Notes under the pieces: generated by a model
Databases searched by the model: none
Told to the model about the DNA's origin: nothing
Seen by the model: the letters and a program-made list of their open reading frames with translations, nothing else
Part shown: piece after piece, positions 27,361 through 36,845 of the stretch
Layout of the letters: every line of letters begins with the position of its first letter
Position numbering within the stretch: position 1 is the stretch's first letter
Position numbers and translations under genes: made by a program
Source: Sulfomarinibacter sp963733915
GTDB lineage: Bacteria; Acidobacteriota; Thermoanaerobaculia; Thermoanaerobaculales; Sulfomarinibacteraceae
DNA length: 64,000 bases
Direction of reading: 5' to 3'
Assembly: GCA_963733915.1 (NCBI GenBank)
Contig: CAVTEP010000006.1
Coordinates: 186,001-250,000, forward strand

Positions 27361-29530
27361 AATGCGTCGCCGCCTCTCGAAGCAACTCCGCCAGCCGGGC
27401 GGGGTCGGTGGTCGGCAGCTGGCACGTGAAATCGCGACAGACGTAGGCGGCGGCCCTGCCGTCGACGGGCCCGTAGCTCTCGGCAAACGGGGCCAGCGTG
27501 CGGATCGCTGCGCCGGATGCGCCAGGCGGCACCAGCAACACGGCCGCCTGCGGCAGGTACAATTCGCCGACGGTGGCGACCAGGGCCTCGGTGTCGTCGG
27601 CTCCCGCCTCGCCGGCAATGACCACTTCCAGCGAGACGCCGGCGCCTCGCTGCATGGCTGACATCAGCTGGCAATGTGCGGAGGGCATCTGGCCGGCCTC
27701 GCTCGAGAACGCGGCAAAGATCTGGTCGGCGCTCGTCAGAGGCTCCGATTCGCCGGTGAGTCGGGCGATGCGCACGAGGTTGTCCGCAGCCATCGAGTTT
27801 CCGGAAGGGACGGCGCCGTCGTAGATCTCCTTCTGCCGCACCAGCAGCTGCTCGTTGTCGTCGGCCGTGAAAAAGAAGCCGCCTCCGGCGGAGTCCCAGA
27901 AGAGCTTCAGGGTCTGCCGTTGGAGCTCGATGGCACCTTCCATGTAGCCCGCGTCGTGGGTCGCGTCATAGAGCTCCAGCATGGCCGAGGTCAGAAAGAC
28001 ATAGTCGTCGAGAAAAGCGAGGATCGAGGCGTCGCCGGCGCGGTAGCGGTGGAGCAGCCGTCCCTTTTCGCCGCGCATCTTGGTGTTGACGAATGTGGTC
28101 GCCGCGGCAGCGGAACCGATCCATTCCGGCTCGGCGAAGACCCGCCCGGCGAAGGCCATCGCCGCCGCCATCAAGCCATTCCAATCGCTCAGCACCTTGT
28201 CGTCCTTGAGGGGGTGGACCCGCTTCTCGCGGGCGGAAAAGAGACGAGCGCGCACGGTCTCGAGCCTGGTATCGAACGCCTCGGGATCCATCGCGGAGGC
28301 GCCCGCAGCGTCTCTGGGGCTTTGACCCAGGTGCGGAATATTGCGGCCGGTGCGTTCGCCCTTGACCTCGTCGGCGAAGTTGCCGTCGCTCTCAAGATTC
28401 CACACCGAGGCGGCAAAGGCCGCGTCTTCCTTGCCGAGAACCTCCTCGACCTCGGGCAGGGTCCAGAGGTAGAAGAGGCCCTCCTCACCTTCGCTGTCCG
28501 CGTCTTCGGCCGAGAAAAAGGCGCCTTCCGGCGACGTCATGTCGCGTCGCACGTAGGTGATGATCTCGCGCACCGTGCGCTCGAAGACCGGGTTCCTGGT
28601 CGCCTGCCACGCCTCGGTGTAGGCAAAGACCAACATCGCCTGGTCGTAGAGCATTTTCTCGAAGTGCGGCACCAGCCATTCGGCGTCGGTGGAGTAGCGG
28701 TGAAAGCCGAAACCGATCTGGTCGTAGATCCCACCGAGACGCATCTGTTCGAGGGTGTGGACGACCATCTCGAGCGCCTGGGCGTTGCCGCTTCGCCGCC
28801 AGTAGCGGGTCAGAAAGACCAGGTTGTGGGGCGACGGAAACTTTGGCGCCGAGCCGAAGCCGCCGTCGGTGGCGTCGTATCTGCCGCGCAGCTGGCTATA
28901 GGCCGTGTCGATGACCGCCGGGTCCAGGGCGCCGCCCGGTGTTCGCGACTCGGTCTTTTCGAGGGCGTTCAAGATCTGGCGGGAGGTCCCGAGGATGCTC
29001 TCGCGGTCGGTCTTCCACAGCGTCTCGACCCGCGGTACGAGATCGAGCATGCCGATGCGGCCGTATCGGCTCGTGCGCGGAAGGTAGGTGGCAGCGTAGA
29101 AGGGCTGCTTGTCCGGGGTCATGATGATGGTGAGCGGCCAGCCACCGCCGCCGGTCATCATCTGGCAGACCTTCATGTACACCTGGTCGATGTCGGGCCG
29201 CTCCTCGCGGTCGACCTTGATGTTGACGAAGACCTGGTTCATCAGCGCCGCCACCTCCGGGTCTTCGAAGCTCTCGTGCTCCATGACGTGGCACCAGTGG
29301 CAGGTGGCGTAGCCGATCGAGAGGAAGATCGGTTTGTCCTCCGTGCGCGCCGTTGCGAAGGCCTCGTCACCCCAGGGGTACCAGTCGACCGGGTTGTCGG
29401 CGTGCTGCAGCAGGTAGGGGCTCTTCGAGGCGGCGAGGTGGTTTTTCCCGGGTGCAGGATCGGTCGAGGAGGCGTGGGTCATGAGGGCTCCAAGGAGACA
29501 GATGCAGAGCGTGGCTCTGAGGGACGTCAC
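27332..29530 (-). CDS. Secreted thioredoxin-like DUF255 (YyaL/spermatogenesis-associated 20-like) protein
   Basis: 732 residues, starting with GTG at 29530. The N-terminus is a probable signal peptide (ATLCICLLGALMTHASS). The thioredoxin-like domain has ASKSPYLLQHADNPVDWYPW and the redox motif ATCHWCHVMEHESF. The (alpha/alpha)6-barrel part follows, with GGFGSAPKFPSP, DQIGFGFHRYSTD and FSAEDADSEGEEG. Function unknown; a redox or carbohydrate-processing role is usually suggested. Odd: the final residues (LKRSTLER) and stop are encoded by the AACGTT repeat. Confidence 0.9.
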   Translation of the reverse strand: MTSLRATLCICLLGALMTHASSTDPAPGKNHLAASKSPYLLQHADNPVDWYPWGDEAFATARTEDKPIFLSIGYATCHWCHVMEHESFEDPEVAALMNQVFVNIKVDREERPDIDQVYMKVCQMMTGGGGWPLTIIMTPDKQPFYAATYLPRTSRYGRIGMLDLVPRVETLWKTDRESILGTSRQILNALEKTESRTPGGALDPAVIDTAYSQLRGRYDATDGGFGSAPKFPSPHNLVFLTRYWRRSGNAQALEMVVHTLEQMRLGGIYDQIGFGFHRYSTDAEWLVPHFEKMLYDQAMLVFAYTEAWQATRNPVFERTVREIITYVRRDMTSPEGAFFSAEDADSEGEEGLFYLWTLPEVEEVLGKEDAAFAASVWNLESDGNFADEVKGERTGRNIPHLGQSPRDAAGASAMDPEAFDTRLETVRARLFSAREKRVHPLKDDKVLSDWNGLMAAAMAFAGRVFAEPEWIGSAAAATTFVNTKMRGEKGRLLHRYRAGDASILAFLDDYVFLTSAMLELYDATHDAGYMEGAIELQRQTLKLFWDSAGGGFFFTADDNEQLLVRQKEIYDGAVPSGNSMAADNLVRIARLTGESEPLTSADQIFAAFSSEAGQMPSAHCQLMSAMQRGAGVSLEVVIAGEAGADDTEALVATVGELYLPQAAVLLVPPGASGAAIRTLAPFAESYGPVDGRAAAYVCRDFTCQLPTTDPARLAELLREAATHSLKRSTLER

Positions 29531-29578
29531 GATTCAATCAACGCAGTCGCCGGGTTGAAGATTCCGGAGGCAGCATCG

Positions 29579-29672
29579 TTAAACGTTAGAACGTTAAATC
29601 GTTAAAACGTTTCAAGGGACAATCTCATTCCGAGAATTGGGTCTGAGGTTGAGCGGGTAACGTTCTAACGTC
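29579..29672. repeat. AACGTT repeat pair upstream of the M24 peptidase
   Basis: An array GTTAAACGTTAGAACGTT at 29579 is followed by a degenerate core TTGAGCGGGTAACGTTCTAACG at about 29650-29671. It lies between divergent genes, so it is not only a 3'-end element. Confidence 0.75.
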
Positions 29673-29793
29673 CTCTGCAATCGTAGGGGACGGCGCGTGG
29701 GCACTCAAACTCACTTTTCTCAACTTAATCCCGCTCTGCGGCTCGAGCGACAGCGGGATAGTGCATAATCCAGGGACACACAAGGAGGCCAGC

Positions 29794-31173
29794 ATGGATG
29801 CCAGCACCTACGGCGCGCGACGCAAGGTTTTAAGGAACGCGGTTCCCGAGGGCGCGATTCTGATCATGGGCAACGGCGAGGCGCCGCGAAACTACACCGA
29901 CAACGTGTACCCGTTCCGCCAGGACTCGCACTTCCTCTACTACGCGGGTGTCAGCCAGGCCGGGTTGACGTTGTTGATCGAGCCGGACGGTCGGGAGGTG
30001 CTGTACGGCACCCCGGAGCACCCGGACGATATCATCTGGCACGGGCCGCACCCGACCCTCGCCGACCACGCGAACGCGGCGGGCATCGCCGAATTCGCCG
30101 ACATCGGCGGTCTGGCCTCTCGGCTGGCAGAGCTCGAGGGCGGTGGATCCGGCGTGCACTATCTTCCTCCTTACCGGGCGGAGCGGAGCCTTGGCCTGGC
30201 GGGCCTCTTTGGTCGCGAGCCGGGGGAAGTCGCAGCCGGGACCTCGACCGACCTGGTGCGGGCGATTGTGGCGCAGAGGTCGGTCAAGGACAACCTCGAG
30301 ATCGCGGAGATGAACGACGCACTCGCGGTCACCGCCGAGATGTACCGCGCGACCATGGGCGCGGTGAAGGCGGGTCGGACCGAGGCCGAGATCGCGGCCG
30401 TTCACCAGGCCGAGGCCGTGGCCCGTGACCGCGGGCAGGCTTTCAGCCCGATCGTCACCGTCTGCGGCGACGTCCTTCACAACACGAGCTACGCCAACAC
30501 TCTCGAAGACGGAGATCTGCTGCTGGTGGACAGCGGCGCCGAGTCAGCAAAGTTCTACGCGTCGGACATCACTCGAACGATGCCGGTTTCCGGCCACTTC
30601 ACGCCACAGCAGCGTGAGATCTATGAGGTCGTCCTGGCGGCCAACATGAACGCTATCGAGGCCGCCGCTCCCGGGAAGACCAACCTCGAGCTCCACCTGC
30701 TCGCGGCCCGCACCATCGTCACGGGTCTCAAGGATGTCGGTCTCATGAAGGGCGACGTGGAAGCCGCGGTCGCGGCCGGCGCGCACGCCATCTTTTTCCC
30801 GCACGGGCTCGGACACATGATCGGTATCGATGTCCACGATATGGAGGACCTCGGCGATATCGTCGGCTACGACGAGGGCGCCCGGCGTTCGACCCAGTTC
30901 GGCCTCGCCGCCCTGCGTCTGGCAAAGCGGCTCGAGCCCGGCTTTGTCATCACCATCGAGCCCGGGATCTACTTCATTGCCTCGCTGATCGAGCGTTGGC
31001 AGGGCGAGGGCCTGCACAAGAAGTTCATCCGCTACGAGAGGCTCGAGGACTACTGCGGACTGGGCGGTATCCGGATCGAGGACAATGTTCTCATCACCGA
31101 AGACGGCCACCGCGTGCTCGGGCCACCGATTCCGAAGTCGGTCGCCGATATCGAGGCGGCGATGGGACGGTGA
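29794..31173 (+). CDS. Xaa-Pro aminopeptidase, M24 family (PepP type)
   Basis: Removes N-terminal residues before proline. 459 residues from ATG 29794, which follows AGGAGG; the earlier in-frame start lacks one. N-terminal creatinase-like domain with YPFRQDSHFLYYAG, then the pita-bread domain with the five metal ligands: Asp in VDSGAESAKFYASDITRT (two), His in FPHGLGHMIG, Glu in IEPGIYF and Glu in IRIEDNVL. Cytoplasmic. The stop runs straight into the AATTCTCA repeat. Confidence 0.93.
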   Translation: MDASTYGARRKVLRNAVPEGAILIMGNGEAPRNYTDNVYPFRQDSHFLYYAGVSQAGLTLLIEPDGREVLYGTPEHPDDIIWHGPHPTLADHANAAGIAEFADIGGLASRLAELEGGGSGVHYLPPYRAERSLGLAGLFGREPGEVAAGTSTDLVRAIVAQRSVKDNLEIAEMNDALAVTAEMYRATMGAVKAGRTEAEIAAVHQAEAVARDRGQAFSPIVTVCGDVLHNTSYANTLEDGDLLLVDSGAESAKFYASDITRTMPVSGHFTPQQREIYEVVLAANMNAIEAAAPGKTNLELHLLAARTIVTGLKDVGLMKGDVEAAVAAGAHAIFFPHGLGHMIGIDVHDMEDLGDIVGYDEGARRSTQFGLAALRLAKRLEPGFVITIEPGIYFIASLIERWQGEGLHKKFIRYERLEDYCGLGGIRIEDNVLITEDGHRVLGPPIPKSVADIEAAMGR

Positions 31174-31277
31174 ATTCTCAATTCTCAATTCTCAATTCTC
31201 AATTCCCACCCGCCCTCCCATCGTCCGGGGTGGTTGGGCGGCAATTCAAAATTGAGAATTAAGAATTAAGAATTATT
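31171..31277. repeat. Composite intergenic repeat, AATTCTCA arms
   Basis: Four AATTCTCA units, then a core inverted repeat CCCACCCGCCC ... GGGGTGGTTGGGCGG, then an inverted arm of AATTGAGAATTAAGAATT units. Both flanking genes end here: pepP's stop adjoins the left arm, and the helicase stop lies in the right arm. Confidence 0.9.
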
Positions 31278-33665
31278 GAAGAATTCCCGAACGGCGGCTT
31301 CGGGGTCTTCGTAGACAAGATTCGACGGATCACCGAGGGTCCACTCGTCGGGCAGGAGGCTTGCGTAGCGCGGGTCGAGAAACCGCCGGCCCATGACGAC
31401 GATGACGCCGCGGTCGTTCTCCGAACGCAGGAGCCGGCCGGCGGCCTGGACGACGCGCGTCAGGCCGGGCACCAGATATGCGTAGCCAAAGCCGTGTTCG
31501 TAAAACTCCTGGTAATAGCCCTTGAGGAGCTCCCGTTCGAGGTTGTACTGCGGCAGGCCCGGGGAAACGACGATGACCTGCGACAGCATTTCGCCGGGAT
31601 AGTCCACGCCCTCGGCGAAGATGCCGCCGAGGACTGCGAGCAGCAGATGGGGTTTGCCGCTGCCGAGGGCATTCATGATCGCGCCCTGTTCGGCGTCGCT
31701 AAAGCCTGATCGTTGGGCGACCACGGTGTGCGGGACCGGGGGGAGGCGGTCGTGAACCGCCTCGAGGAACGCGTAGCTCGGAAACAGGGTCAGGACGTTG
31801 GCCGTTGGGTGGGAGAGTCGGGCGATCCAATTCGCGATCCGATCGTAATTCGCGGCGCGGTGGCGGTAGGTCGTATCGACGTCGCCGATCGCCATCACGA
31901 GCCGGTTTTCGGGCGGGAACGGCGACGGGATCGAGAGCTCGTCGGTGCGGTGGGCGTCGAAGCCGAGCAGGTCGCGGTAGAAATCGAAGGGTTCGAGGGT
32001 GGCTGACATGGCGATCGCCGAGGCGCTGCCGTCGAGCACCTCGCCGACAAACCGCGATGCGTCGCGGCAGAAGATCTTGAGCTTCGCGCCGCCTTCGCTT
32101 TCCCGGGCCGCGATGTGCACGAACTCGTCGCCGCCGAGGGACAGCACCCTGTGGAACCTCGTCAGCGTCAGGAAGACGTCGAGCACCGGGTCGTCGGCCA
32201 TCCACAATTCGTGCTCGCGCTTGTACATGAAATAGCTCAGCATGGCGCCGTCAAAGGCGATCCGCAGATCGGAAATCCTCTCCTCATCGAGATCGGCGGG
32301 TCCCTCGTCGTGGCCGTGGTCGCCAAGGCTCTCGGCGACCCGCCGGCGAAGCTCCTCATCCAGCTCGTCAACCAGCTCCGCGAGCTCGTCGAACACCGGG
32401 TTCGTGCGGCTCGCAAGGAAGGCGCGCGCTCGTTCGAGGAGATCCGTGCGGATCTCGGGTGAGTAGTACTCGCGGCTGCGATCGACCAGGTTGTGGGCCT
32501 CGTCGATGATCAACACCGAGTCGCGGAGTGCATCGCCGTTGACCAGGGCGCGGAGACCGATCGTCGGGTCGAAGACGTAGTTGTAGTCGCAGACCACCAG
32601 GTCAACATCGGGCAGGAGGTCGAGGCTGACCTCGAAGGGACAGACAGCATGTTCCCTTGCAGCCTCGAAGACGTGGTCGGGGTCCTGGTGCTCGGTTTCG
32701 TCGAGGAGGTTCTTGAGGAGGCCGGTGCGCACGAGCTTGAGCCCGTACTCGCGGGCGTAGGGGCAGTACTCTTCGTGGCAGACGATCTCGGTGTTGGCGC
32801 ACATCTTGGACTTTGCGCGCAGTTGGAGGCTGCGGAAGACTCCGGCCTGCATGGTCCTGCAGGTGTCGACCGCGATCCGCTGCTGGAGGGTCTTGGCGGT
32901 CAGAAAAAACACCCGTTGACCGCGACCGAGGGCCGAGCGTATCGCCGGGTGGAGGACGGCAGCGGTCTTTCCGCAGCCGGTGGGCGCGCGCATGAGGAGG
33001 TGGCGGCCGTCATTGAGGGCGCCGGCAACGGCATCGCCGATCTCCGCCTGCGACGGCCGCAGCTGCGGGTGCGGAAAGGGGAGCGTCTCCGCCGCCGTTT
33101 TGAGCTCTTCGAGCCGGGCCAGGCGTCGCTCCTCGCGGGCGATGAGCCGGTGGAGCTGCTGCCGGAGCCACGCCCGTACCGTTACCGGGGTCCACGGAAT
33201 CTCCTCGTCCCGCTCCTCGTGAGAGACGATGTCGACCAGGATCAACCGCGCGACGGCCGGTTCTTCGGTCGCCGACAGCATGAAGGCGTAGAGCGTCGCC
33301 TGGCGGCGGAAGCGGTCGAGCCGTTCACCGGCGTAGAGATTGTTGAGGTCTACTGCAAAGTGGAGGGTCTTGATCTCGTCGATTCGAATCGCTCGACCGT
33401 CGGAAAACACGACTCCGTCGGCCCGGCCGCTGATTTCGACCGTCCAACCATCGACTTCGAGATCGATCGTCGTCGGCACCTCGCTCTGAAATCCTGGCTC
33501 GGTGGCCTCGAGATCGAGCTGGATCCGACGGTGGAGCTCGGCGCCGATCCACAACCGGGAGAGACCGGCTCCGCTGAGGCCGATAGACCGCTGTGCCGGC
33601 TCGCCGAGAAGATCGCCGACGGCGGCCGTTATCGACCGGCGCTCGTGATCGATGACGATCGTCAC
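31266..33665 (-). CDS. XPD/DinG-like helicase with N-terminal PD-(D/E)XK nuclease domain
   Basis: About 800 residues from a GTG at 33665 whose GTGA overlaps the previous gene's stop; longer starts would run inside that gene. The N-terminal domain (about 1-230) has RADGVVFSDG and the EIK triad of Cas4/RecB-type nucleases. The helicase has Walker A MRAPTGCGKTAA, four cysteines (KMCANTEIVCHEEYCPYA and AVCPFEV) that fit the XPD 4Fe-4S cluster, DEAH in LIIDEAHN, motif MSATLEPF, and a C-terminal QAAGRLLRSENDRG. A DNA repair enzyme that would unwind and cut, or bind, DNA ends. Its last residues (FNNS) come from the repeat arm. Confidence 0.9.
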   Translation of the reverse strand: MTIVIDHERRSITAAVGDLLGEPAQRSIGLSGAGLSRLWIGAELHRRIQLDLEATEPGFQSEVPTTIDLEVDGWTVEISGRADGVVFSDGRAIRIDEIKTLHFAVDLNNLYAGERLDRFRRQATLYAFMLSATEEPAVARLILVDIVSHEERDEEIPWTPVTVRAWLRQQLHRLIAREERRLARLEELKTAAETLPFPHPQLRPSQAEIGDAVAGALNDGRHLLMRAPTGCGKTAAVLHPAIRSALGRGQRVFFLTAKTLQQRIAVDTCRTMQAGVFRSLQLRAKSKMCANTEIVCHEEYCPYAREYGLKLVRTGLLKNLLDETEHQDPDHVFEAAREHAVCPFEVSLDLLPDVDLVVCDYNYVFDPTIGLRALVNGDALRDSVLIIDEAHNLVDRSREYYSPEIRTDLLERARAFLASRTNPVFDELAELVDELDEELRRRVAESLGDHGHDEGPADLDEERISDLRIAFDGAMLSYFMYKREHELWMADDPVLDVFLTLTRFHRVLSLGGDEFVHIAARESEGGAKLKIFCRDASRFVGEVLDGSASAIAMSATLEPFDFYRDLLGFDAHRTDELSIPSPFPPENRLVMAIGDVDTTYRHRAANYDRIANWIARLSHPTANVLTLFPSYAFLEAVHDRLPPVPHTVVAQRSGFSDAEQGAIMNALGSGKPHLLLAVLGGIFAEGVDYPGEMLSQVIVVSPGLPQYNLERELLKGYYQEFYEHGFGYAYLVPGLTRVVQAAGRLLRSENDRGVIVVMGRRFLDPRYASLLPDEWTLGDPSNLVYEDPEAAVREFFNNS

Positions 33666-34399
33666 GAGGTCCGGCGCCGGCGTCTTGCAAGAACCAACGC
33701 CAGGACCGTCGCGATCAGCACCGCCGCCAGCAGCAGGGGCATGAACAGCGGCGGCAAGCGGTCCGTCGACCGGGGTCGATACCGCAGCTCGTCGTCGAAT
33801 CGCACGCTGCTGATGACCCGTTCGAAGAGCGGCGCCGTCAGATCGCGTTCCGAGAGGCGTGCGTAACAGTGGATGGTGAACCACCCGCGTTCGGTAAGAA
33901 ACGACGCCGACTCGACCAGGATCTCACCTTCGAGTTCGTGATCGAGAATGTTTTCGAGGTGAAGGGCGTGGGCCTCGCGGTCGTAGAATGCGCCGCCCAG
34001 GTCCACCCCACGCACCAGGGGTCCGGCGCGTTCCGAAAGACCTGCATCGCCCAGCCGCTGAATCTCCACGACGCCCGGTAAGCGGAGGAATCCGCCATCC
34101 CGCACCCGCCCGCTCTCCTTGATCTGAATCAGGATCTGCGGCAGCGCAAAGTCGAGTTCGGGACTGCCGGGGCGGAAGCCGTATTGATAGAACTCGGTTG
34201 TCAGCCCGCCGCTTTCTTCGGCCGATTTCAAGCTCTGATACTCGAGCAGCTCCTCGGGGATTCGGTTCCAGTCGGCGGGAATCTTGAGGGTGACGTGGCC
34301 GTCGTACACCTTCTCGAAGCGCATCGGCTGGCCGGCCGGCGAGAGCAGCGCCGGGGTTGCCACCAGTATCGAAATCGACAAAGAAGCTTTCCAGCTCAT
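33662..34399 (-). CDS. Membrane-anchored exported protein of unknown function
   Basis: 245 residues. An N-terminal signal peptide (SLSISILVATPALL), a large soluble extracytoplasmic domain with conserved-looking LKIPADWNRIPEELLEYQ, and one C-terminal transmembrane helix (PLLLAAVLIATVLALVLA) followed by RRRRTS. It is thus anchored by its tail, with the domain outside. It precedes and overlaps the helicase by 4 bp. No family recognised; the domain resembles lipoprotein-like secreted proteins that carry a beta-sandwich. Confidence 0.75.
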   Translation of the reverse strand: MSWKASLSISILVATPALLSPAGQPMRFEKVYDGHVTLKIPADWNRIPEELLEYQSLKSAEESGGLTTEFYQYGFRPGSPELDFALPQILIQIKESGRVRDGGFLRLPGVVEIQRLGDAGLSERAGPLVRGVDLGGAFYDREAHALHLENILDHELEGEILVESASFLTERGWFTIHCYARLSERDLTAPLFERVISSVRFDDELRYRPRSTDRLPPLFMPLLLAAVLIATVLALVLARRRRRTS

Positions 34400-34557
34400 C
34401 GCCAGCGAAGGTTAGCACCATATTGTCCGATCGACGGCACGGGCAGGGGGCTTGGATGTTGTCGAGAATTCCACGAACCCCGGAGCCCCCGGGTACGCGA
34501 GCCGCGTGAATTTGCTATTGTGTGTTCGTTCCGAGTACACCGGCCGAGGGGCATTTC

Positions 34558-35967
34558 ATGAATTCCGACAGCGGCAGAAAACCGGACACGACGGGGGGTC
34601 CCTCCGAGAACATGAAGATCATCGATCTCGAGTTCGAGACGCTGCGACAGTTCCGCGAGGTCATGGCGCCGCGGCTCAACTATGAAGGCTTCTTTATCGC
34701 GACCGACAAACCCCTGCCGACCGGGACAAAGGCCCAGTTCCGCTTCCTCCTTCCGGACGGATTCGTCCTTGCCGAAGGGACCGGCGTGGTGGCTTGGGCG
34801 CGGCGGGCGGAGACCGACCCGGAGCTACAACCGGGAATGGCGTTGTGGTTCGATGACCTCGAACATCAGAGCCGCGAGATCATCGACGAGCTCATCGATT
34901 TCCACATCGCCACCGGCGGTGATGCCTTTGACATCGGGCCACGGGTCGGCCAACCCGGAGACATCGGCACCGACGCGCTCGGGGGCGAGCCCTTCGCCAA
35001 CTATCAACAGGCCTCCCTGGAGGAAGCGCCAGAGGAACCCGAGGAGGCGACCCCTGCGCCTCCGGGTCCCGTCGCCCAGGAGCACAGCGAGGACGTCATC
35101 CCCGAGTGGCTCTCGCAGGTCTCAAAAGAGCACGATGTCGATTTTTCGAACCGACGCTCAGGCCCCTCCGAGGTGATGGTGGAGCCTCCCTCGACGCGGG
35201 ATGCCGGCAGCGAGCAGCAGGAGTTCGAGATCAGCTTGATGCCCGAGGAGAGCTGGCCGAGCGAAACGCCGATCCACCCATCGGCCGCGGCCGCGGCGGA
35301 GGTCACGATAACACCCCGGCCGAAGCAGCGCCCGCCCAGGGACCTTCGCCTGTGGCCGCTGCTGGCGGTCGCCGCAGCTCTGATCGCCGCATCGGCGATC
35401 GTGTGGTGGGTTGTGAACCGGCAGGCCGATGCGCGGATCCAGGAGCAATCTGTGGTCGAGGTCGAGCCGCTGGCGGAATTGGCCGAACAGGTCGAGCATG
35501 GCGGACAGGCTGAGCGGGTCGTACCCGAAGGGCAGGTCGAGGTCTTAGAACAACCGCAGCCGCAGGCCAAACCCTCGGCGGTCTCCGAGACCGCCTTCGA
35601 GGCGCCTCGCGTCGATACCGTGTCCGGACCCGCGACCAGGGTCCTGATGGTGGCGGCGATCCGGGTCGGCGACGGAACCGTGATCACGGTCCGGGCCAAC
35701 GGCAAGCTCTCGGAATCAGCGGTGCGGGTATCGATGCTCGACGATCCGCCCCGGGTGTGGGTCCGGATCTTCGGGATCGAGACCTTCTACCGGCCCAATG
35801 AAATCGCGGTCGGGAGCCCCGAGGTCCAGCAGGTGCGGGTCGGCCACCATCCCGAGGAGACGCCGCAATCGCTGTACGTGGTGATCGATCTCGCCGACCC
35901 CACGGCGGTGGCGCGTGAACACGACGTCGACGGCGACACATTGCGGGTCGTCGTCGGACGGCCCTGA
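34558..35967 (+). CDS. PilZ-like domain, transmembrane helix and periplasmic AMIN domain
   Basis: 469 residues. Residues about 20-130 are a Myxococcus-type PilZ-like domain (RLNYEGFFIATDKPLP, GTGVVAWARR), possibly a c-di-GMP sensor, though the canonical RxxxR is not obvious. An acidic, Pro-rich linker follows, then one membrane helix (LWPLLAVAAALIAASAIVWWVV, near 264-285). The C-terminal about 100 residues resemble an AMIN domain (RVWVRIFGIETFYRP, VRVGHHPEETPQSLYVVIDL), which in PilQ and amidases binds envelope targets. So a cytoplasmic signal could be coupled to a periplasmic pilus or cell-wall partner. ATG at 34558 chosen over a GTG at 34522. Confidence 0.8.
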   Translation: MNSDSGRKPDTTGGPSENMKIIDLEFETLRQFREVMAPRLNYEGFFIATDKPLPTGTKAQFRFLLPDGFVLAEGTGVVAWARRAETDPELQPGMALWFDDLEHQSREIIDELIDFHIATGGDAFDIGPRVGQPGDIGTDALGGEPFANYQQASLEEAPEEPEEATPAPPGPVAQEHSEDVIPEWLSQVSKEHDVDFSNRRSGPSEVMVEPPSTRDAGSEQQEFEISLMPEESWPSETPIHPSAAAAAEVTITPRPKQRPPRDLRLWPLLAVAAALIAASAIVWWVVNRQADARIQEQSVVEVEPLAELAEQVEHGGQAERVVPEGQVEVLEQPQPQAKPSAVSETAFEAPRVDTVSGPATRVLMVAAIRVGDGTVITVRANGKLSESAVRVSMLDDPPRVWVRIFGIETFYRPNEIAVGSPEVQQVRVGHHPEETPQSLYVVIDLADPTAVAREHDVDGDTLRVVVGRP

Positions 35968-35987
35968 GGCGTCCGGCGAGCTCGGCG

Positions 35988-36845
35988 ATGGCCGGGCCGA
36001 GCTGCTTCTTCGTCTCCGATCTGCACGGACATCGCGACCGTTACGACAAGCTCTTCAACGCGGTCGAAAACGAGCGGCCGCAAGCGGTGTTTCTCGGCGG
36101 TGATCTGCTGCCGCACCACTGGGCGTTGCGGGCCGGCGGGGACGATTTCATCTCGGACTATTTGGCGCCCGGGTTTCTCGCGCTTCGCGAGCGAATGAAG
36201 GACCTCGCCCCGCGGGTCTTTATCATCCTCGGCAACGACGACGACCGGGTCAGCGAGCGGGCATTTCTCGACGGCCACGTGGAGGGCCTGTGGGTCTACG
36301 CCCACGAGCGCTGGGATGCCGTCGGCGAGCACCCCGTGCTCGGCTATGCCTACGTGCCACCGACGCCCTTCCAGCTCAAGGACTGGGAGCGCTACGACGT
36401 CTCGCGGTTCACCGATCCGGGCTGCGTCTCGCCCGAACGCGGCCAGCGCACGGTGCCGGTCGAGCCCGACGCCGTCCGCCACGGGACCATCGCCGGCGAT
36501 CTCGACCGCCTGACCGCCGGACGCGATCTGTCGGGCGCGGTGCTGCTCTTCCACTCGCCGCCGTACCGGACCGACCTCGACCGCGCCGCGCTCGACGGCC
36601 GTACGGTCGACCACGCGCCGCTCGATGTCAACGTCGGCAGCATCGCCATCAAGCGTCTGATCGAGGAGCGGCAGCCGCTCGTCACCCTCCACGGGCACAT
36701 CCACGAATCGGCGGCGCTGACCGGGTCGTGGCGCGACCGCATCGGCCGCACCCACGCCTTCACCGCCGCCCACCACGGTCCCGAGCTGGCGCTGGTGTGG
36801 TTCGACCTCGACGATCTCGAAAACGCGACGCGCGTGCTTCTCTGA
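35988..36845 (+). CDS. Calcineurin-like metallophosphoesterase
   Basis: 285 residues. Metal-binding motifs in order: SDLHGH, FLGGDLLPHH, ILGNDDD, LLFHSPPY and HGHIHES. Two-metal hydrolase for phosphoesters; the family includes nucleases, nucleotidases and phosphatases, and the substrate is not evident. 20 bp after the PilZ-AMIN gene, so probably co-transcribed. Cytoplasmic, no signal peptide. Confidence 0.9.
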   Translation: MAGPSCFFVSDLHGHRDRYDKLFNAVENERPQAVFLGGDLLPHHWALRAGGDDFISDYLAPGFLALRERMKDLAPRVFIILGNDDDRVSERAFLDGHVEGLWVYAHERWDAVGEHPVLGYAYVPPTPFQLKDWERYDVSRFTDPGCVSPERGQRTVPVEPDAVRHGTIAGDLDRLTAGRDLSGAVLLFHSPPYRTDLDRAALDGRTVDHAPLDVNVGSIAIKRLIEERQPLVTLHGHIHESAALTGSWRDRIGRTHAFTAAHHGPELALVWFDLDDLENATRVLL

